Counted from the stretch's first letter, positions 51,971 to 61,431 are shown. The stretch: 64,000 nt of DNA from Oscillospiraceae bacterium (GCA_015064955.1 SVRD01000003.1:1-64000); one strand, 5' to 3'. Translations and numbers: made by a program. The notes: generated from the sequence alone by a model not told the origin.

Positions 51971-52064
51971 CTATATTTGCGAGAGGCATTGTTTACAAAA
52001 TGTTCATATATGAGAGTGCCGTTTATGGTATCCTATTATATATTTTGGATTATGAGGTGTAACT

Positions 52065-53303
52065 ATGAAAAACATCGAATATTTGTATTCCGTAGACCCC
52101 GAAATTGCTGCTGCAATCGACAGCGAATTCAAGCGTCAGAAGCGCAATATCGAGCTTATCGCAAGCGAGAATATTGTCAGCGAGGGTGTTCTTGCCGCTG
52201 CAGGCACTATACTTACCAACAAATATGCTGAAGGCTATCCCGGACGCAGATATTACGGCGGCTGTGAAGAGGTCGACAAGGTCGAAGCTATCGCAATCGA
52301 GCGCGCCAAGAAGCTCTTCGGCGCTGAACATGCAAACGTACAGCCCCATTGCGGAGCAAGCGCTAACCTTGCGGTTTTCTTTGCGTTCCTTCAGCCCGGC
52401 GACACCGTTATGGGTATGAACCTTGCCCACGGCGGTCACCTTTCCCACGGCTCTCCCGTTAATATTTCGGGTAAGTATTTCAACGTTGTTCCCTACGGTG
52501 TTGACTCTGTTACACACAGAATAGACTATGACAAGATGGAAGTTATCGCCCTTGAATGTCAGCCCAAGATGATCGTTGTCGGCGCAAGTGCTTATCCGAG
52601 AGTTATCGATTTCGCACGTTGCAGAGAAATCGCTGACAAGGTCGGTGCTATCCTTATGGTCGATATGGCTCACATCGCGGGCCTTGTTGCCGCTGGTCAG
52701 CATCCCAGCCCCGTTCCCTATGCGGACGTAGTTACCACCACCACTCATAAAACTCTCCGCGGTCCTCGCGGCGGTCTTATCCTTTGCAAAGAACAGTATG
52801 CAAAGCAGATCGACAAGGCTATATTCCCCGGCACTCAGGGCGGTCCTCTCGAGCACATCATCGCCGCTAAGGCTGTCGCTTTCGGCGAAGCGCTTACCGA
52901 TGAATACAAGGAATATCAGGCACAGATCGTAAAGAACGCAAAGGCTCTTGAAATCGCACTCAAGGAAGAAGGATTTGACCTTGTTTCCGGCGGTACCGAC
53001 AATCACCTCCTTCTTATCGACCTTCGCAGCATGGGCGTTACCGGTAAGGAGCTTGAGCACAATCTTGATGAGGTTCATATCACCGTTAACAAAAACGCGA
53101 TTCCCGACGATCCTCAGAAGCCCACCATCACGAGCGGTATCCGTGTCGGCACTCCCGCTGTTACCTCTCGCGGTTTTAAGGAAGAGGATATGAAGACCAT
53201 CGCAAAGCTTATCAAGCTCACCGCAACCGATCTTGAAAACAGCCGCGATTATATCATCTCCGAAGTAGACAAGCTCTGCAACGCGCACCCCATTTACGAA
53301 TAA
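52065..53303 (+). CDS. glyA: serine hydroxymethyltransferase
   Basis: PLP enzyme converting serine and tetrahydrofolate to glycine and methylene-tetrahydrofolate, the one-carbon donor for ThyA. It has 412 residues. Landmarks are [40 protein letters not shown] and the Schiff-base lysine in [15 protein letters not shown]. The start ATG 52065 follows GAGGTG. It is highly codon-biased. A GNAT gene follows with no gap at all. Confidence 0.97.
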   Translation: MKNIEYLYSVDPEIAAAIDSEFKRQKRNIELIASENIVSEGVLAAAGTILTNKYAEGYPGRRYYGGCEEVDKVEAIAIERAKKLFGAEHANVQPHCGASANLAVFFAFLQPGDTVMGMNLAHGGHLSHGSPVNISGKYFNVVPYGVDSVTHRIDYDKMEVIALECQPKMIVVGASAYPRVIDFARCREIADKVGAILMVDMAHIAGLVAAGQHPSPVPYADVVTTTTHKTLRGPRGGLILCKEQYAKQIDKAIFPGTQGGPLEHIIAAKAVAFGEALTDEYKEYQAQIVKNAKALEIALKEEGFDLVSGGTDNHLLLIDLRSMGVTGKELEHNLDEVHITVNKNAIPDDPQKPTITSGIRVGTPAVTSRGFKEEDMKTIAKLIKLTATDLENSRDYIISEVDKLCNAHPIYE

Positions 53304-53717
53304 GTGGAAATAAGAATTTTCGAAAAGCTACCGGTTTATGCTGTTGATATCCGCAACGAAGTCTTTGTCAAGGAGCAAGGCTTTTATGACGAATTTGACA
53401 GCGAGGACAAGGGCGCTATACATCTTGTGGGATTTGTCGGCGACAGAAGCGTTGCCACAAGCAGAATAGTCTACCGTATAGGTATTGGTTATTTTATAAC
53501 ACGAATTGCCGTACGCAAGGCATACAGAGGCAACGGATACGGCGCTATGATCGTTGCGGCTGCAGAAGAAATTATCAAAAAACTTGGCGGTAACGAGGTC
53601 TTGATACATTCTCAAGAGCAAGCGGCAGGATTTTACGAACGAATTGGATATTCCCGCACAGGTGAGACCGATTCCGAGCAAGGCTGTCCACACTGTATGA
53701 TGAAAAAAGCTTTATAA
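53304..53717 (+). CDS. GNAT family acetyltransferase
   Basis: A 137-residue single-domain acetyltransferase. The N-terminal VRNEVFVKEQGF-type opening (DIRNEVFVKEQGFYDEFD) and the acetyl-CoA loop RIAVRKAYRGNGYGAMIV match the ElaA/YjcF group. The C-terminus ends EQGCPHCMMKKAL. It starts with GTG 53304, directly after the glyA stop with no spacer and no good ribosome binding site of its own beyond codons in glyA, so it depends on glyA translation. The substrate is unknown. Confidence 0.88.
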   Translation: MEIRIFEKLPVYAVDIRNEVFVKEQGFYDEFDSEDKGAIHLVGFVGDRSVATSRIVYRIGIGYFITRIAVRKAYRGNGYGAMIVAAAEEIIKKLGGNEVLIHSQEQAAGFYERIGYSRTGETDSEQGCPHCMMKKAL

Positions 53718-53722
53718 ATTAT

Positions 53723-53755
53723 AGGCTGTTACGCTTAAACGTAGCAGCCTGTTTT
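53723..53755 (+). terminator. terminator after glyA-GNAT
   Basis: AGGCTGTTACG / CGTAGCAGCCT arms (one G-U pair) followed by GTTTTA. Confidence 0.8.
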
Positions 53756-53757
53756 AC

Positions 53758-53786
53758 TTGACATTGAAAGAATTTAATTATATAAT
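53758..53786 (+). promoter_or_regulatory. promoter of the MNT-HEPN-kinase operon
   Basis: Consensus TTGACA, 17-nt spacer, TATAAT at 53781-53786. Confidence 0.85.
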
Positions 53787-53811
53787 ATACTATCAAATAC
53801 GGAGGTGTGAT

Positions 53812-54114
53812 ATGTTCGACGAAATAATCAGAATTGCCGAAGAACACGGTGTCGAAGCCGTTATATTGTTTGGGTCGCGTGCGAAGGGCACCGAAAAGGA
53901 CACAAGCGATATTGATATTTGCATTATTTCCGAAGCGCAAAGCAAAAGACGTCTTGCGGCGGCAATTTCGGCAGAGATTGATTACGATCTGCCGGTCGAT
54001 ATCCTCGTATACACGCCGTCCGAATGGAGCGAATGTATCGCAGATGAAACGAGCTTCGCTTATAAGATACTGAAAGAAGGCAGGATTTTGTATGGACAGC
54101 CGAAGATATTATGA
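53812..54114 (+). CDS. minimal nucleotidyltransferase (MNT) domain protein
   Basis: A 100-residue nucleotidyltransferase. The active site reads LFGSRAKGTEKDTSDIDICI (about residues 20-39), with the GS loop and the two Asp of SDID. In known systems such proteins pair with HEPN proteins and neutralise them by AMPylation or related transfer, acting as antitoxins. The HEPN gene overlaps its end by 23 bp (54092-54114). Start chosen at ATG 53812 behind CGGAGGTG; a longer frame begins upstream of the -10 box. Confidence 0.85.
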   Translation: MFDEIIRIAEEHGVEAVILFGSRAKGTEKDTSDIDICIISEAQSKRRLAAAISAEIDYDLPVDILVYTPSEWSECIADETSFAYKILKEGRILYGQPKIL

Positions 54115-54481
54115 TTGGTACAAAAAGGCGAAAACCGATCTTCGCGGCGCGCAGATACTTTTTGAAGCCGAGGCAGACAATTCTTTGGTAGCATTTCATT
54201 GTCAACAGGCTATTGAAAAAATGCTCAAGGGCTATATATTAAAGAATACAAAGGACCTTGTTGATGGGCACAGTCTTATATATCTTATACGCAGATCGTC
54301 GAAATTTGACGAATCCATGCGGCGTTTCACAAAGGACTGCGCATTTGTAAACCAGTTCTATATCGAAACAAGATACCCCGCCGATATTCCCGACGAGGTT
54401 GATGAATATGAGGTTCGTGAATGTCTCGATACAGCAAACGAGGTTTTGGGATATATCGAAAGCACTGAGGAGGAGCAATAA
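54092..54481 (+). CDS. HEPN-domain protein
   Basis: A 129-residue helical protein of the PF05168 type. It opens RYYDWYKKAKTDLRGAQILFEA, then AFHCQQAIEKMLKGYIL and GHSLIYLIRRSSKF, the usual HEPN helices. I do not see a clean R-x4-6-H RNase motif: the His of GHSL is preceded by KNTKDLVD, lacking Arg at the right place. It may thus be a non-RNase HEPN partner that simply presents a substrate to the MNT protein. Overlaps the MNT gene by 23 bp. Confidence 0.82.
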   Translation: MDSRRYYDWYKKAKTDLRGAQILFEAEADNSLVAFHCQQAIEKMLKGYILKNTKDLVDGHSLIYLIRRSSKFDESMRRFTKDCAFVNQFYIETRYPADIPDEVDEYEVRECLDTANEVLGYIESTEEEQ

Positions 54482-54482
54482 T

Positions 54483-55304
54483 ATGCAGATAGCTTTTTCG
54501 GGCAAGCTCGGCAGCGGAAAATCTACCGTTTGCAAGATTCTGAACGAGCAGTACGGATATGAAATATACAGCACCGGTACGATTCAGAGAAAGATAGCCG
54601 AGGATATGGGCATCACGACGCTTGAACTGAACAAGCGTATGTCGACAGATCCCGCACTTGACCACGTTATCGACGATGCGGTTGTTGAGCTTTCACGAAA
54701 GCGCGCAGGCGACAAACTGATATATGACTCCAGAATGGCTTGGCACTTCGCAGAAAACACTTTTAAGGTTTATATGTACGTAGACCCTACCGTTGCCGCA
54801 AAACGCGTTTTCGCGGCCGACAGGGGCAACGTAGAGAAATACGAAAGCGTCGATGAGGCAAAAGAAATGCTTATTGCACGCAGTCTTGAGGAAAACAGAC
54901 GATTTAAGGATATTTACGGTGTCGATAATTTCGATTACCGCAATTACGATCTTATAATCGACTCGACATCGGCAACACCCGAGCAGATTGCAGAAGCGAT
55001 TGCCGAGAACGCAGAGCTTTATGAAAAGAACGCCTTCTCTGCTACAAAGATAATGCTTTCGCCATACGTTGTATTCCCTACCAAGCCGTTTGGAACAGAT
55101 GATGGCGATATTATCGAAATCGCGCTTTGCGACGGCTTGCATTTTGCGAAAAGCGGTCACGCCAAATTAGCGGCTATGCAGGCGGGCAAGGCTAATTTAT
55201 TGGAGGCTACGCTTTCAGACGGAAATATCGAGGTAAAAAACGATTTCCTTGCCGAATACGAAAATCACGGCGATTTCAAATACGAAACAAAGCCCACTCT
55301 TTAA
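54483..55304 (+). CDS. cytidylate-kinase-like P-loop kinase
   Basis: A 273-residue protein. Residues 1-175 form a CMP-kinase-type fold: Walker A FSGKLGSGKST (5-15), a GTIQRKIAEDMG segment like the AMP/CMP kinase NMP site and DSRMAWHF (DSR motif), ending with DLIIDSTSATPEQIAEAI. The C-terminal 95 residues hold a ParB/Srx-like-looking stretch (DIIEIALCDGLHFAKSGHAKLAAM) that I cannot assign. Start ATG 54483 after GAGGAG, one base after the HEPN stop, so the three genes form a single operon. Confidence 0.75.
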   Translation: MQIAFSGKLGSGKSTVCKILNEQYGYEIYSTGTIQRKIAEDMGITTLELNKRMSTDPALDHVIDDAVVELSRKRAGDKLIYDSRMAWHFAENTFKVYMYVDPTVAAKRVFAADRGNVEKYESVDEAKEMLIARSLEENRRFKDIYGVDNFDYRNYDLIIDSTSATPEQIAEAIAENAELYEKNAFSATKIMLSPYVVFPTKPFGTDDGDIIEIALCDGLHFAKSGHAKLAAMQAGKANLLEATLSDGNIEVKNDFLAEYENHGDFKYETKPTL

Positions 55305-55310
55305 GCATAA

Positions 55311-55349
55311 GAAAACAGATATGCCAAAAACTGCATATCTGTTTTTTTA
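55311..55349. terminator. terminator after the kinase gene
   Basis: AAAACAGATATGC / GCATATCTGTTTTTTT arms (55312-55324, 55333-55348). It reaches into the stop codon of the convergent XRE gene. Confidence 0.9.
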
Positions 55350-56876
55350 GTTTTCTTCCGAATATTTCAAAAGTGTCGCGGGTGAGATTGTTACGCGGTT
55401 CTTTTTCACGTTAAATGAGTGATGACTTCTGAGTAAAATCTCGGTATCAAGATTGCGTTTATCAAGATCGCACAGCGTTTCGCGGATATGCAGCGACGGG
55501 AGATCGATACAAATTTGCTTGTTCACGTCGCAAATGAAGCCGACAAGGTATTTGATATGTGTATCCGAGTGTATTCTCAGGTTGTTCAGGAAGCGTTTTT
55601 CTTCCTCGCATTCTTCAAATACATTTGGACTAACTAATTCGTATATATTACCCTTTGAGGTTTCGACTGCCATTATATATGACATCGAGCGTATCTTGCT
55701 TGTTTTTAATAATCGCTCTGCCCTATTATAAAGCCTTTCAAAAGATAAACGGTTTTCGACGAAATAAAAAAGATCGGTTTCCGAATGGAACTGTTGTATA
55801 TAAGAGTCTAACTCTTTAAGCTCTTGGTCATTTTCCTTCATTTCGACAAACGGATCGGTCATCAAAATATTATCTATCTCAAATAACGCTCTGTCAACGC
55901 GTGCGCGATCTACGTGAAGCTGATAATCCGAAAACATTTCTACCGAGCCGCTAAGAGTTTTTCCATCGTTTTGTTTACATACACCAAGCAATTCCTTAAT
56001 ACGAGCGATGCAATTATAAACCGAATCCATATTTTTCAAAGCGAGATTACTTGCCAACAGTCTTGTTTCGGCGTTAATACGGTGAAACAGGAAAACATCG
56101 TCATCGCGCTTTGAGCAGACATTGATAATATCCTTGACAAGATTACAATTCTCTATCGACTCAAATTCCTCATCAAACAATCCGCCGATAAATACACCGC
56201 TTTTTTGATTTATAAGATAAAGTATCTTTGACAGATCGTCGAAAATAATCTCGCGGCGTTTTTCGCAGAATGTTTCGACATCACGCTTTTGAATATATCT
56301 TTGAAGCAGTAAATCGTTCCAGCATGCAAAATTATTATCGTGAGATACAAGGTCTGACCAACGCTCAAGCTTATCCTCATCTTCGTTGATAATGATGGGA
56401 ACAAGATGTCTACGTCTTTCATCGGGGAGCATTTCGATCAGCTTATTCCGAACCGTTTCATAGGCGGAATCGGCTTTTTCTTTTAATATGAATCTCCCGT
56501 CATTCATCACTTTTGTAGAAGCTCTGATATATTCACTGAGGTACAGTGTCGAGCCGGCGTTTATGCTTTGCTCGAGAAGTTCGAGATATTTAAGCATATT
56601 TTCGCTTGTATTCTCCTCGTGAAGCTCTCTGCGCACTTTATTGATCTCGCGGCTGATCGAATAAAGACGCGGCTCGATCGTTCCCATAAGCGAATCTATC
56701 GAGACACCGAAAAGGATCGCAAGCTGTGGAAGCTTTTCGATATCGGGATAAGCAAGACCCTTTTCCCAGCGAGATACCGATTGAGGAGTAACAGATAATT
56801 TTTCGGCAAGCTCGCTTTGTGTTATTCCCTTTTCCTCACGCAGTCTTTTTATGTTTTCGCACAGCTTTATCGACAT
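55347..56876 (-). CDS. XRE-family regulator with large helical C-terminal domain
   Basis: A 509-residue protein. Residues 6-62 are an HTH_3 domain (LREEKGITQSELAEKLSVTPQSVSRWEKG). The remaining 440 residues are mostly predicted helices with Leu, Asp, Arg and Lys rich repeats and no known enzymatic motif; they could be TPR-like sensor repeats. I do not recognise the C-terminal family. Start at ATG 56876 behind AAAGGAG. It stands alone between convergent and co-oriented genes and has its own promoter, which overlaps a short upstream region suitable for self-binding. Confidence 0.75.
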   Translation of the reverse strand: MSIKLCENIKRLREEKGITQSELAEKLSVTPQSVSRWEKGLAYPDIEKLPQLAILFGVSIDSLMGTIEPRLYSISREINKVRRELHEENTSENMLKYLELLEQSINAGSTLYLSEYIRASTKVMNDGRFILKEKADSAYETVRNKLIEMLPDERRRHLVPIIINEDEDKLERWSDLVSHDNNFACWNDLLLQRYIQKRDVETFCEKRREIIFDDLSKILYLINQKSGVFIGGLFDEEFESIENCNLVKDIINVCSKRDDDVFLFHRINAETRLLASNLALKNMDSVYNCIARIKELLGVCKQNDGKTLSGSVEMFSDYQLHVDRARVDRALFEIDNILMTDPFVEMKENDQELKELDSYIQQFHSETDLFYFVENRLSFERLYNRAERLLKTSKIRSMSYIMAVETSKGNIYELVSPNVFEECEEEKRFLNNLRIHSDTHIKYLVGFICDVNKQICIDLPSLHIRETLCDLDKRNLDTEILLRSHHSFNVKKNRVTISPATLLKYSEEN

Positions 56877-56908
56877 TATTATGCTCCTTTGCTCAAGCAT
56901 TACACTTG

Positions 56909-56938
56909 ATTTTACTATGCATACATATACTTTGTCAA
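56909..56938 (-). promoter_or_regulatory. promoter of the XRE gene
   Basis: TTGACA (56938-56933), 18-nt spacer, TAAAAT (56914-56909). Confidence 0.7.
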
Positions 56939-56971
56939 GCGATTATTGATTGCATTGAATCAATCTTCGAG

Positions 56972-57008
56972 TGAAAGAAAAAACCGCCGAAACAAATTCG
57001 GCGGTTTA
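56972..57008 (-). terminator. terminator of ftsZ
   Basis: AAACCGCCGAA / TTCGGCGGTTT arms, then TTTCTTTC on the minus strand. Confidence 0.88.
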
Positions 57009-57018
57009 TAAAAGCTAT

Positions 57019-58101
57019 TTATCTCTTGTTGAGCATGCTGAGGATATCGTCGATATCAGAGCCGGTTTCCTTGGGTGCTTCTTCGGTGGCAGCCTTGGAA
57101 GCAGCCTCAGCCTGAGCCATCTGACGACGAACGTCTGCGCCCTTCTTGTCAGCGTCAAAGCCGGTAGCGATAAGGGTAATACGCATTTCGTCCTCAAGAG
57201 TGGGATCAAGAGCAGCACCAAAGATGATGTTTGCATCGGGCTGAGCTTCGCTGGTGATCATAGCAACAGCAGAGTCGATTTCATCAAGTCCGATATCGGG
57301 CGAGCCGGTGATCTGAACTACGATACCCTTTGCACCGCTGATGTTGGTTTCGAGGAGAGGCGAGGACATTGCCATTTTAGCAGCCTGTTCAGCTTTATCC
57401 TTGCCCTTTGCAGCGCCAACGCCCATGTGAGCGAGACCTGCGTTTGCCATAACAGCGGAAACGTCAGCAAAGTCGAGGTTGATGATACCTTCAACGGTGA
57501 TAAGCTCACAGATAGACTGAACGCCCTTACGGAGAACGTCATCAGCTTCCTGGAACGCGTTGAGGAAGGTGATCTTTTTATCGGTGAGAAGCTTGAGTCT
57601 TTCGTTGGGGATAACGATGAGAGCGTCAACGTTTTCGGAAAGCTTTTCAATACCTACTTCCGCCTGCTGCATACGGCGCTTGCCTTCGAAAAGGAAGGGC
57701 TTGGTAACAACGGCAACGGTAAGAATATCAAGAGACTGAGCGATCTTTGCGATAACGGGAGCTGCACCTGTACCGGTTCCGCCACCCATACCTGCGGTGA
57801 TAAATACCATATCAGCGCCCTTGATAGCTTCGGTGATTTCTTCGATAGATTCGTCGGCAGCCTTTTCGCCGAGTTCGGGGTTTGCGCCTGCGCCGTGACC
57901 CTTGGTGATGCGGTCGCCGATAGCGATCTTGGTGGGTGCGCTGGACTTAATGAGAATCTGGGTATCGGTGTTGATATTGATAAATTCAACGTCCGCATTT
58001 TCGATAGCGGAAATCATACGGTTAACAGCGTTTCCGCCGCCACCGCCTACGCCGATGACCTTAATGACAACTTTATTGGGATCTTCGATTATGTTGTGCA
58101 T
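57019..58101 (-). CDS. ftsZ: cell division protein FtsZ
   Basis: Tubulin-like GTPase that forms the Z ring. It has 360 residues. [13 protein letters not shown] and the tubulin signature [13 protein letters not shown] are intact, with the synergy-loop NLDFADV. The C-terminal tail ends [12 protein letters not shown] and is short and acidic before a basic end, with a very short linker. It has its own promoter (58144-58172) and terminator, so it is monocistronic. The division gene usually next to it, ftsA, is absent. Confidence 0.97.
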   Translation of the reverse strand: MHNIIEDPNKVVIKVIGVGGGGGNAVNRMISAIENADVEFININTDTQILIKSSAPTKIAIGDRITKGHGAGANPELGEKAADESIEEITEAIKGADMVFITAGMGGGTGTGAAPVIAKIAQSLDILTVAVVTKPFLFEGKRRMQQAEVGIEKLSENVDALIVIPNERLKLLTDKKITFLNAFQEADDVLRKGVQSICELITVEGIINLDFADVSAVMANAGLAHMGVGAAKGKDKAEQAAKMAMSSPLLETNISGAKGIVVQITGSPDIGLDEIDSAVAMITSEAQPDANIIFGAALDPTLEDEMRITLIATGFDADKKGADVRRQMAQAEAASKAATEEAPKETGSDIDDILSMLNKR

Positions 58102-58143
58102 ATTGAACCTCCAAAATGACTTATCTTATTTTCATACATATCT

Positions 58144-58172
58144 AATATAATATGTTTTTTCACGAATTGCAA
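58144..58172 (-). promoter_or_regulatory. promoter of ftsZ
   Basis: TTGCAA (58172-58167), 17-nt spacer, TATATT (58149-58144). Confidence 0.7.
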
Positions 58173-58237
58173 GTGTTTTTTTCGTTTTTCTTTAAAAATA
58201 GCGTTATTTTTTACAAATTCATTCGCTTTTTGTCGAA

Positions 58238-59053
58238 TTATGACAGAGCAACCGACGCTTCACGGTGATTTGAAACGTCTATCGTTCCCTTTGTGCCTGC
58301 ATCGAGCTTATCGAGGATACCGACAAGAAAACGTATTTTTATATCGATATTATCAATATCTCCGAGATAGACCTCGAAACGATTATCGTAATTTACATAA
58401 AGATCGAAACGCGAGCGAACATCTACACTGATAATTTTCGATTCGATATAATTGGCTTCAAACGCTTGATAAAGCTCCAAAAGCGCATCGAGAGTACGTT
58501 CATCAACAAACTCAACTGTACTGCCGACAATACATTTTTGAACGCTTCTGAGTGAAAGTCCCGTTAAATCGATGGAATCGGCTGTTGTATCCTCGATTCT
58601 TTCCAAAACCTTCAAGCCGGGGGACATTATATACACATCACCCGCAAGCTCTGCGGCAAAATACGGTGTTTCTTCAACGACGTTTACGTTCACAGTCGTC
58701 GGAAGATCGCGGTCTATATCGACAGAAGCGACGTATGGCAACGCCTCTTTAATGGCGGTTTCAATTTCCTCGGAATCGAACGAATAGATATTGTCGCCGA
58801 TATTTATCGGGACGTATTGCATAATATCCTCGGAAGAATATTTACTCAATCCGTCGACCTTAACCTCCTCTACGTTCAAGAAGACAAAAACGCAAACGGT
58901 AAGGAAGATTGCAGTTATGGCAAGGAACAGAAACACATAGAACACGGTACGTCGGGTTCGCTTTTTTTCTTGGCGTCGCTGTGCGTCGTATATCGCCATA
59001 TTTTTACGGACAAAACGTTGCTGTTGTTGCTGTTCTTGTTCCTGATGCTCCAT
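58238..59053 (-). CDS. ftsQ: cell division protein FtsQ/DivIB
   Basis: A 271-residue single-pass protein of the divisome. The cytoplasmic head is Gln- and Arg-rich (QEQEQQQQQRF...), the helix spans about 38-60, followed by an extracellular POTRA domain (VEEVKVDGLSKYSSEDIM) and the FtsQ beta domain (VDIDRDLPTTVNVNVVEETPY). Start set at ATG 59053, 8 nt after GGGGAG; GTG 59062 overlaps that site. It is the last gene of the murF-mraY-ftsW-murG-ftsQ string; ftsZ follows as a separate unit. Confidence 0.9.
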   Translation of the reverse strand: MEHQEQEQQQQQRFVRKNMAIYDAQRRQEKKRTRRTVFYVFLFLAITAIFLTVCVFVFLNVEEVKVDGLSKYSSEDIMQYVPINIGDNIYSFDSEEIETAIKEALPYVASVDIDRDLPTTVNVNVVEETPYFAAELAGDVYIMSPGLKVLERIEDTTADSIDLTGLSLRSVQKCIVGSTVEFVDERTLDALLELYQAFEANYIESKIISVDVRSRFDLYVNYDNRFEVYLGDIDNIDIKIRFLVGILDKLDAGTKGTIDVSNHREASVALS

Positions 59054-59086
59054 GTATTTCACTCCCCTCTTGATTATTTGGTAAGA

Positions 59087-60190
59087 CTATTTAAGCAAAG
59101 ACAAAGCTTCATCGGCGATGCGTTCGACAGAATCGGGCATCGCAAACTTTTTGACGCTTTCTTCCATTCTGCGACGTTTGTTTTCATTGGAAAGCAATTC
59201 CGAAACGGCGGAAGTGAGGTTGTCGACCGTGATTTCGGATTCGCGGTATACGATCGCTGCGCCTGCATCTGCGATAAGACGTGCATTTTTATATTGATGG
59301 TCCTCGGTAACGTACGGACTCGGGATAAGTATCGCCGCACGACCGCGAATAGCAAGCTCGGAAAGTGTCATAGCGCCTGCGCGGCAAATTATCACGTCTG
59401 CCGCCGCCTGATGCACGGGCATATCGTATATATATTCACTGATAGAAAGATTTTCTTTTGAATCCAAGCCCTTTTCTTTGGCAATAGCAGTGAACTTTTC
59501 AAGTCCCACTCTGCCGATAGCGTGTGTATGACGAATATTCTGCGGAACAGTCAAGGATTCCATAAGTCCAAATGAAAGCTCGTTTATCTTATCGGCGCCC
59601 ATACTTCCGCCATAGGACAAAACGTAGGATTCATTATCATTCAGGCCTAATTGCTTACGCGCTTCCCGGCGTGACATACCGTCAATTATAACGGGGTTGC
59701 CGGTGAGTATAAGTTTGTCTCTTACTTCTTCATCGAAAAACTTTTCACTGCCCGCAAAAGAGATACAAACCTTATCGGCGACCTTTGAAAGCATTTTTGT
59801 AGTTACACCCGGAAATGCGTTTTGCTCGTGAATAAGTGTCGGAATACCGAGCTTCGATGCCGCTTTTACAGTGGGCCAGGATACATATCCGCCGGTTCCG
59901 ATAACAAGGTCGGGGGCAAATTTCTTTATTATCTTTTTTGCTTCGGAAACAGAAGTAACGGCGTGCCAAGCCGCTTTTAGATTTTTTACAGTAAGCTTAC
60001 GCGAAAATCCCGAAACCTCAACAAAATCGATAGGATATCCGAATTTCGGAACGAGAGTGCTTTCGATTCCCCTCTTTGTTCCGATAAACATTATTTCGGC
60101 ATCGGGGTGGCGTTTTTTTATTGTTGCCGCAATATTCAAAGCGGGATTTACGTGGCCGCTCGTGCCGCCGCCGCAAAGGATTACTTTCAT
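59087..60190 (-). CDS. murG: UDP-GlcNAc:undecaprenyl-PP-MurNAc-pentapeptide GlcNAc transferase
   Basis: Glycosyltransferase (GT28) that makes lipid II on the inner face of the membrane. It has 367 residues. CGGGTSGHVNPAL and GTGGYVSWP lie in the N-domain, and LSYGGSMGADKIN and CRAGAMTLSELA with the UDP-GlcNAc-binding Glu lie in the C-domain. It follows ftsW by 11 bp. MurG is required for peptidoglycan and sits in its normal place in the dcw order. Confidence 0.97.
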   Translation of the reverse strand: MKVILCGGGTSGHVNPALNIAATIKKRHPDAEIMFIGTKRGIESTLVPKFGYPIDFVEVSGFSRKLTVKNLKAAWHAVTSVSEAKKIIKKFAPDLVIGTGGYVSWPTVKAASKLGIPTLIHEQNAFPGVTTKMLSKVADKVCISFAGSEKFFDEEVRDKLILTGNPVIIDGMSRREARKQLGLNDNESYVLSYGGSMGADKINELSFGLMESLTVPQNIRHTHAIGRVGLEKFTAIAKEKGLDSKENLSISEYIYDMPVHQAAADVIICRAGAMTLSELAIRGRAAILIPSPYVTEDHQYKNARLIADAGAAIVYRESEITVDNLTSAVSELLSNENKRRRMEESVKKFAMPDSVERIADEALSLLK

Positions 60191-60201
60191 TATGATAACT
60201 C

Positions 60202-61416
60202 CTAACCTTGTTCAATAAAGGAATAACGGGAAATTGACAGAACTATACCCATTTCAGCAAGAAGAATGATAAGCGAGGTGCCGCCGTAGCTGAAGAACGG
60301 GAGCGAAATACCGGTACTGGGGAGAGTGTTTGTAACAACCGCGAGATTCAGCATTACCTGAATAACGATCTGAGCGGTGATACCCATAGCGAGCATCGAG
60401 CTGAAGCGGTTGGGTGCATTTCTCGAAACGTGAAATCCGCGGTATGCGAGTACACCGAAAAGTACGATTACACAAATTACTCCGAAAAAGCCGAGCTCTT
60501 CGGCGAGAATTGCAAAAATATAGTCGTTTTGCGGTTCGGGAAGATATCCGTGCTTTTGGTTGCTTTGACCGAGACCGAGTCCCCAAAATCCGCCAGAGCT
60601 GATTGCATAAAGCGATTGGGCGGGCTGCCAGCCCTTGCCCTCGCCTCCCATAAAGGAGAAGGGATCCTCCCATACCTCGAGACGAGTCAACGCTTGCGGA
60701 ACGAGAGCCTCGATTATGCCTCTGCCGAATGTAAGAAGAAAGATCGCAAGAACGGCAACGGCGCCGATGACAACGCCGAAATAGAAGCCCTTTAACCCCG
60801 AAAGCCAAAGCATAACTACCATCAGCAAACAAATGATGATGGTTGCGGAAAGATGGCTCTGAAGCAAGGTTGCCGCTGCCGCCGCGCCGGTAAACGCAAC
60901 GAGCGGAAGCGAGCCTTTCAGAGTACGCATTTCGGAATAATGGTTACTAATATAAGTCGCACAAGCAAGAACGAGAGCGAATTTCAAAAGCTCGGATGGC
61001 TGAAACTGAAGACCGAATATTACAAACCAGCGGGTTGCGCCATTGATAGTTTCACCAAAAAACGGAACGAGAAAGTTCAACCCAAGAGCTATTACATAAA
61101 AAATATAAGCAAATCTCTTTAATACTCGGTAATCGAGAATACGCGCAACGAGAGCCATCGCCAAGATTCCAACAACAGCAAAGCCGACCTGCGAGCGCGC
61201 GAAGTAGTAGGAATCGCCAAATCGGGACTCAGCAACGGCATAGGACGCCGAGAATATCATAACCGAGCCGATACAAACAAGCGCGATTATAACGATGAGA
61301 AGAGGACGGTCCACCTCACCGATCAGACGGTATATTCGATTTTGATTTACACGCACACGCTTTTTAGGTTTTTGCTCCTTGGGCGCGGCAGTCTGTTCGG
61401 TGTGGGTTGAAGCCAT
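60202..61416 (-). CDS. ftsW: SEDS glycosyltransferase FtsW/SpoVE
   Basis: Polytopic peptidoglycan polymerase of 404 residues with about ten helices. The SEDS signature GINFQPSE-like segment appears as GLQFQPSELLKF, then AILAEELGFFG and the C-terminal TGISLPFFSYGGTSLI. The N-terminal cytoplasmic head is basic. In Clostridia such genes between mraY and murG are often called spoVE; the copy here could serve division, sporulation or both. It works with a class B PBP such as the SpoVD-type protein at the window edge. Confidence 0.94.
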   Translation of the reverse strand: MASTHTEQTAAPKEQKPKKRVRVNQNRIYRLIGEVDRPLLIVIIALVCIGSVMIFSASYAVAESRFGDSYYFARSQVGFAVVGILAMALVARILDYRVLKRFAYIFYVIALGLNFLVPFFGETINGATRWFVIFGLQFQPSELLKFALVLACATYISNHYSEMRTLKGSLPLVAFTGAAAAATLLQSHLSATIIICLLMVVMLWLSGLKGFYFGVVIGAVAVLAIFLLTFGRGIIEALVPQALTRLEVWEDPFSFMGGEGKGWQPAQSLYAISSGGFWGLGLGQSNQKHGYLPEPQNDYIFAILAEELGFFGVICVIVLFGVLAYRGFHVSRNAPNRFSSMLAMGITAQIVIQVMLNLAVVTNTLPSTGISLPFFSYGGTSLIILLAEMGIVLSISRYSFIEQG

Positions 61417-61431
61417 ATAAACAGTCCTTTA

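Noticed and set aside
50751..51989. 412-residue open frame antisense to the solute-binding protein gene
   Set aside because: It is a shadow caused by strong codon bias in the real gene; there is no ribosome binding site, and the translation is Val/Cys/Asn-rich with no domain pattern.
52050..53288. 412-residue open frame antisense to glyA
   Set aside because: Codon-bias shadow of glyA; it covers the gene almost exactly and has no recognisable domain or start signal.
54399..54482. Extension of the kinase frame into the HEPN gene
   Set aside because: The P-loop follows directly after ATG 54483, which has its own GAGGAG site.
56971..58119. 382-residue open frame antisense to ftsZ
   Set aside because: Shadow of ftsZ codon bias; the composition is Asp/Ser/Gly-rich and unlike a protein fold.
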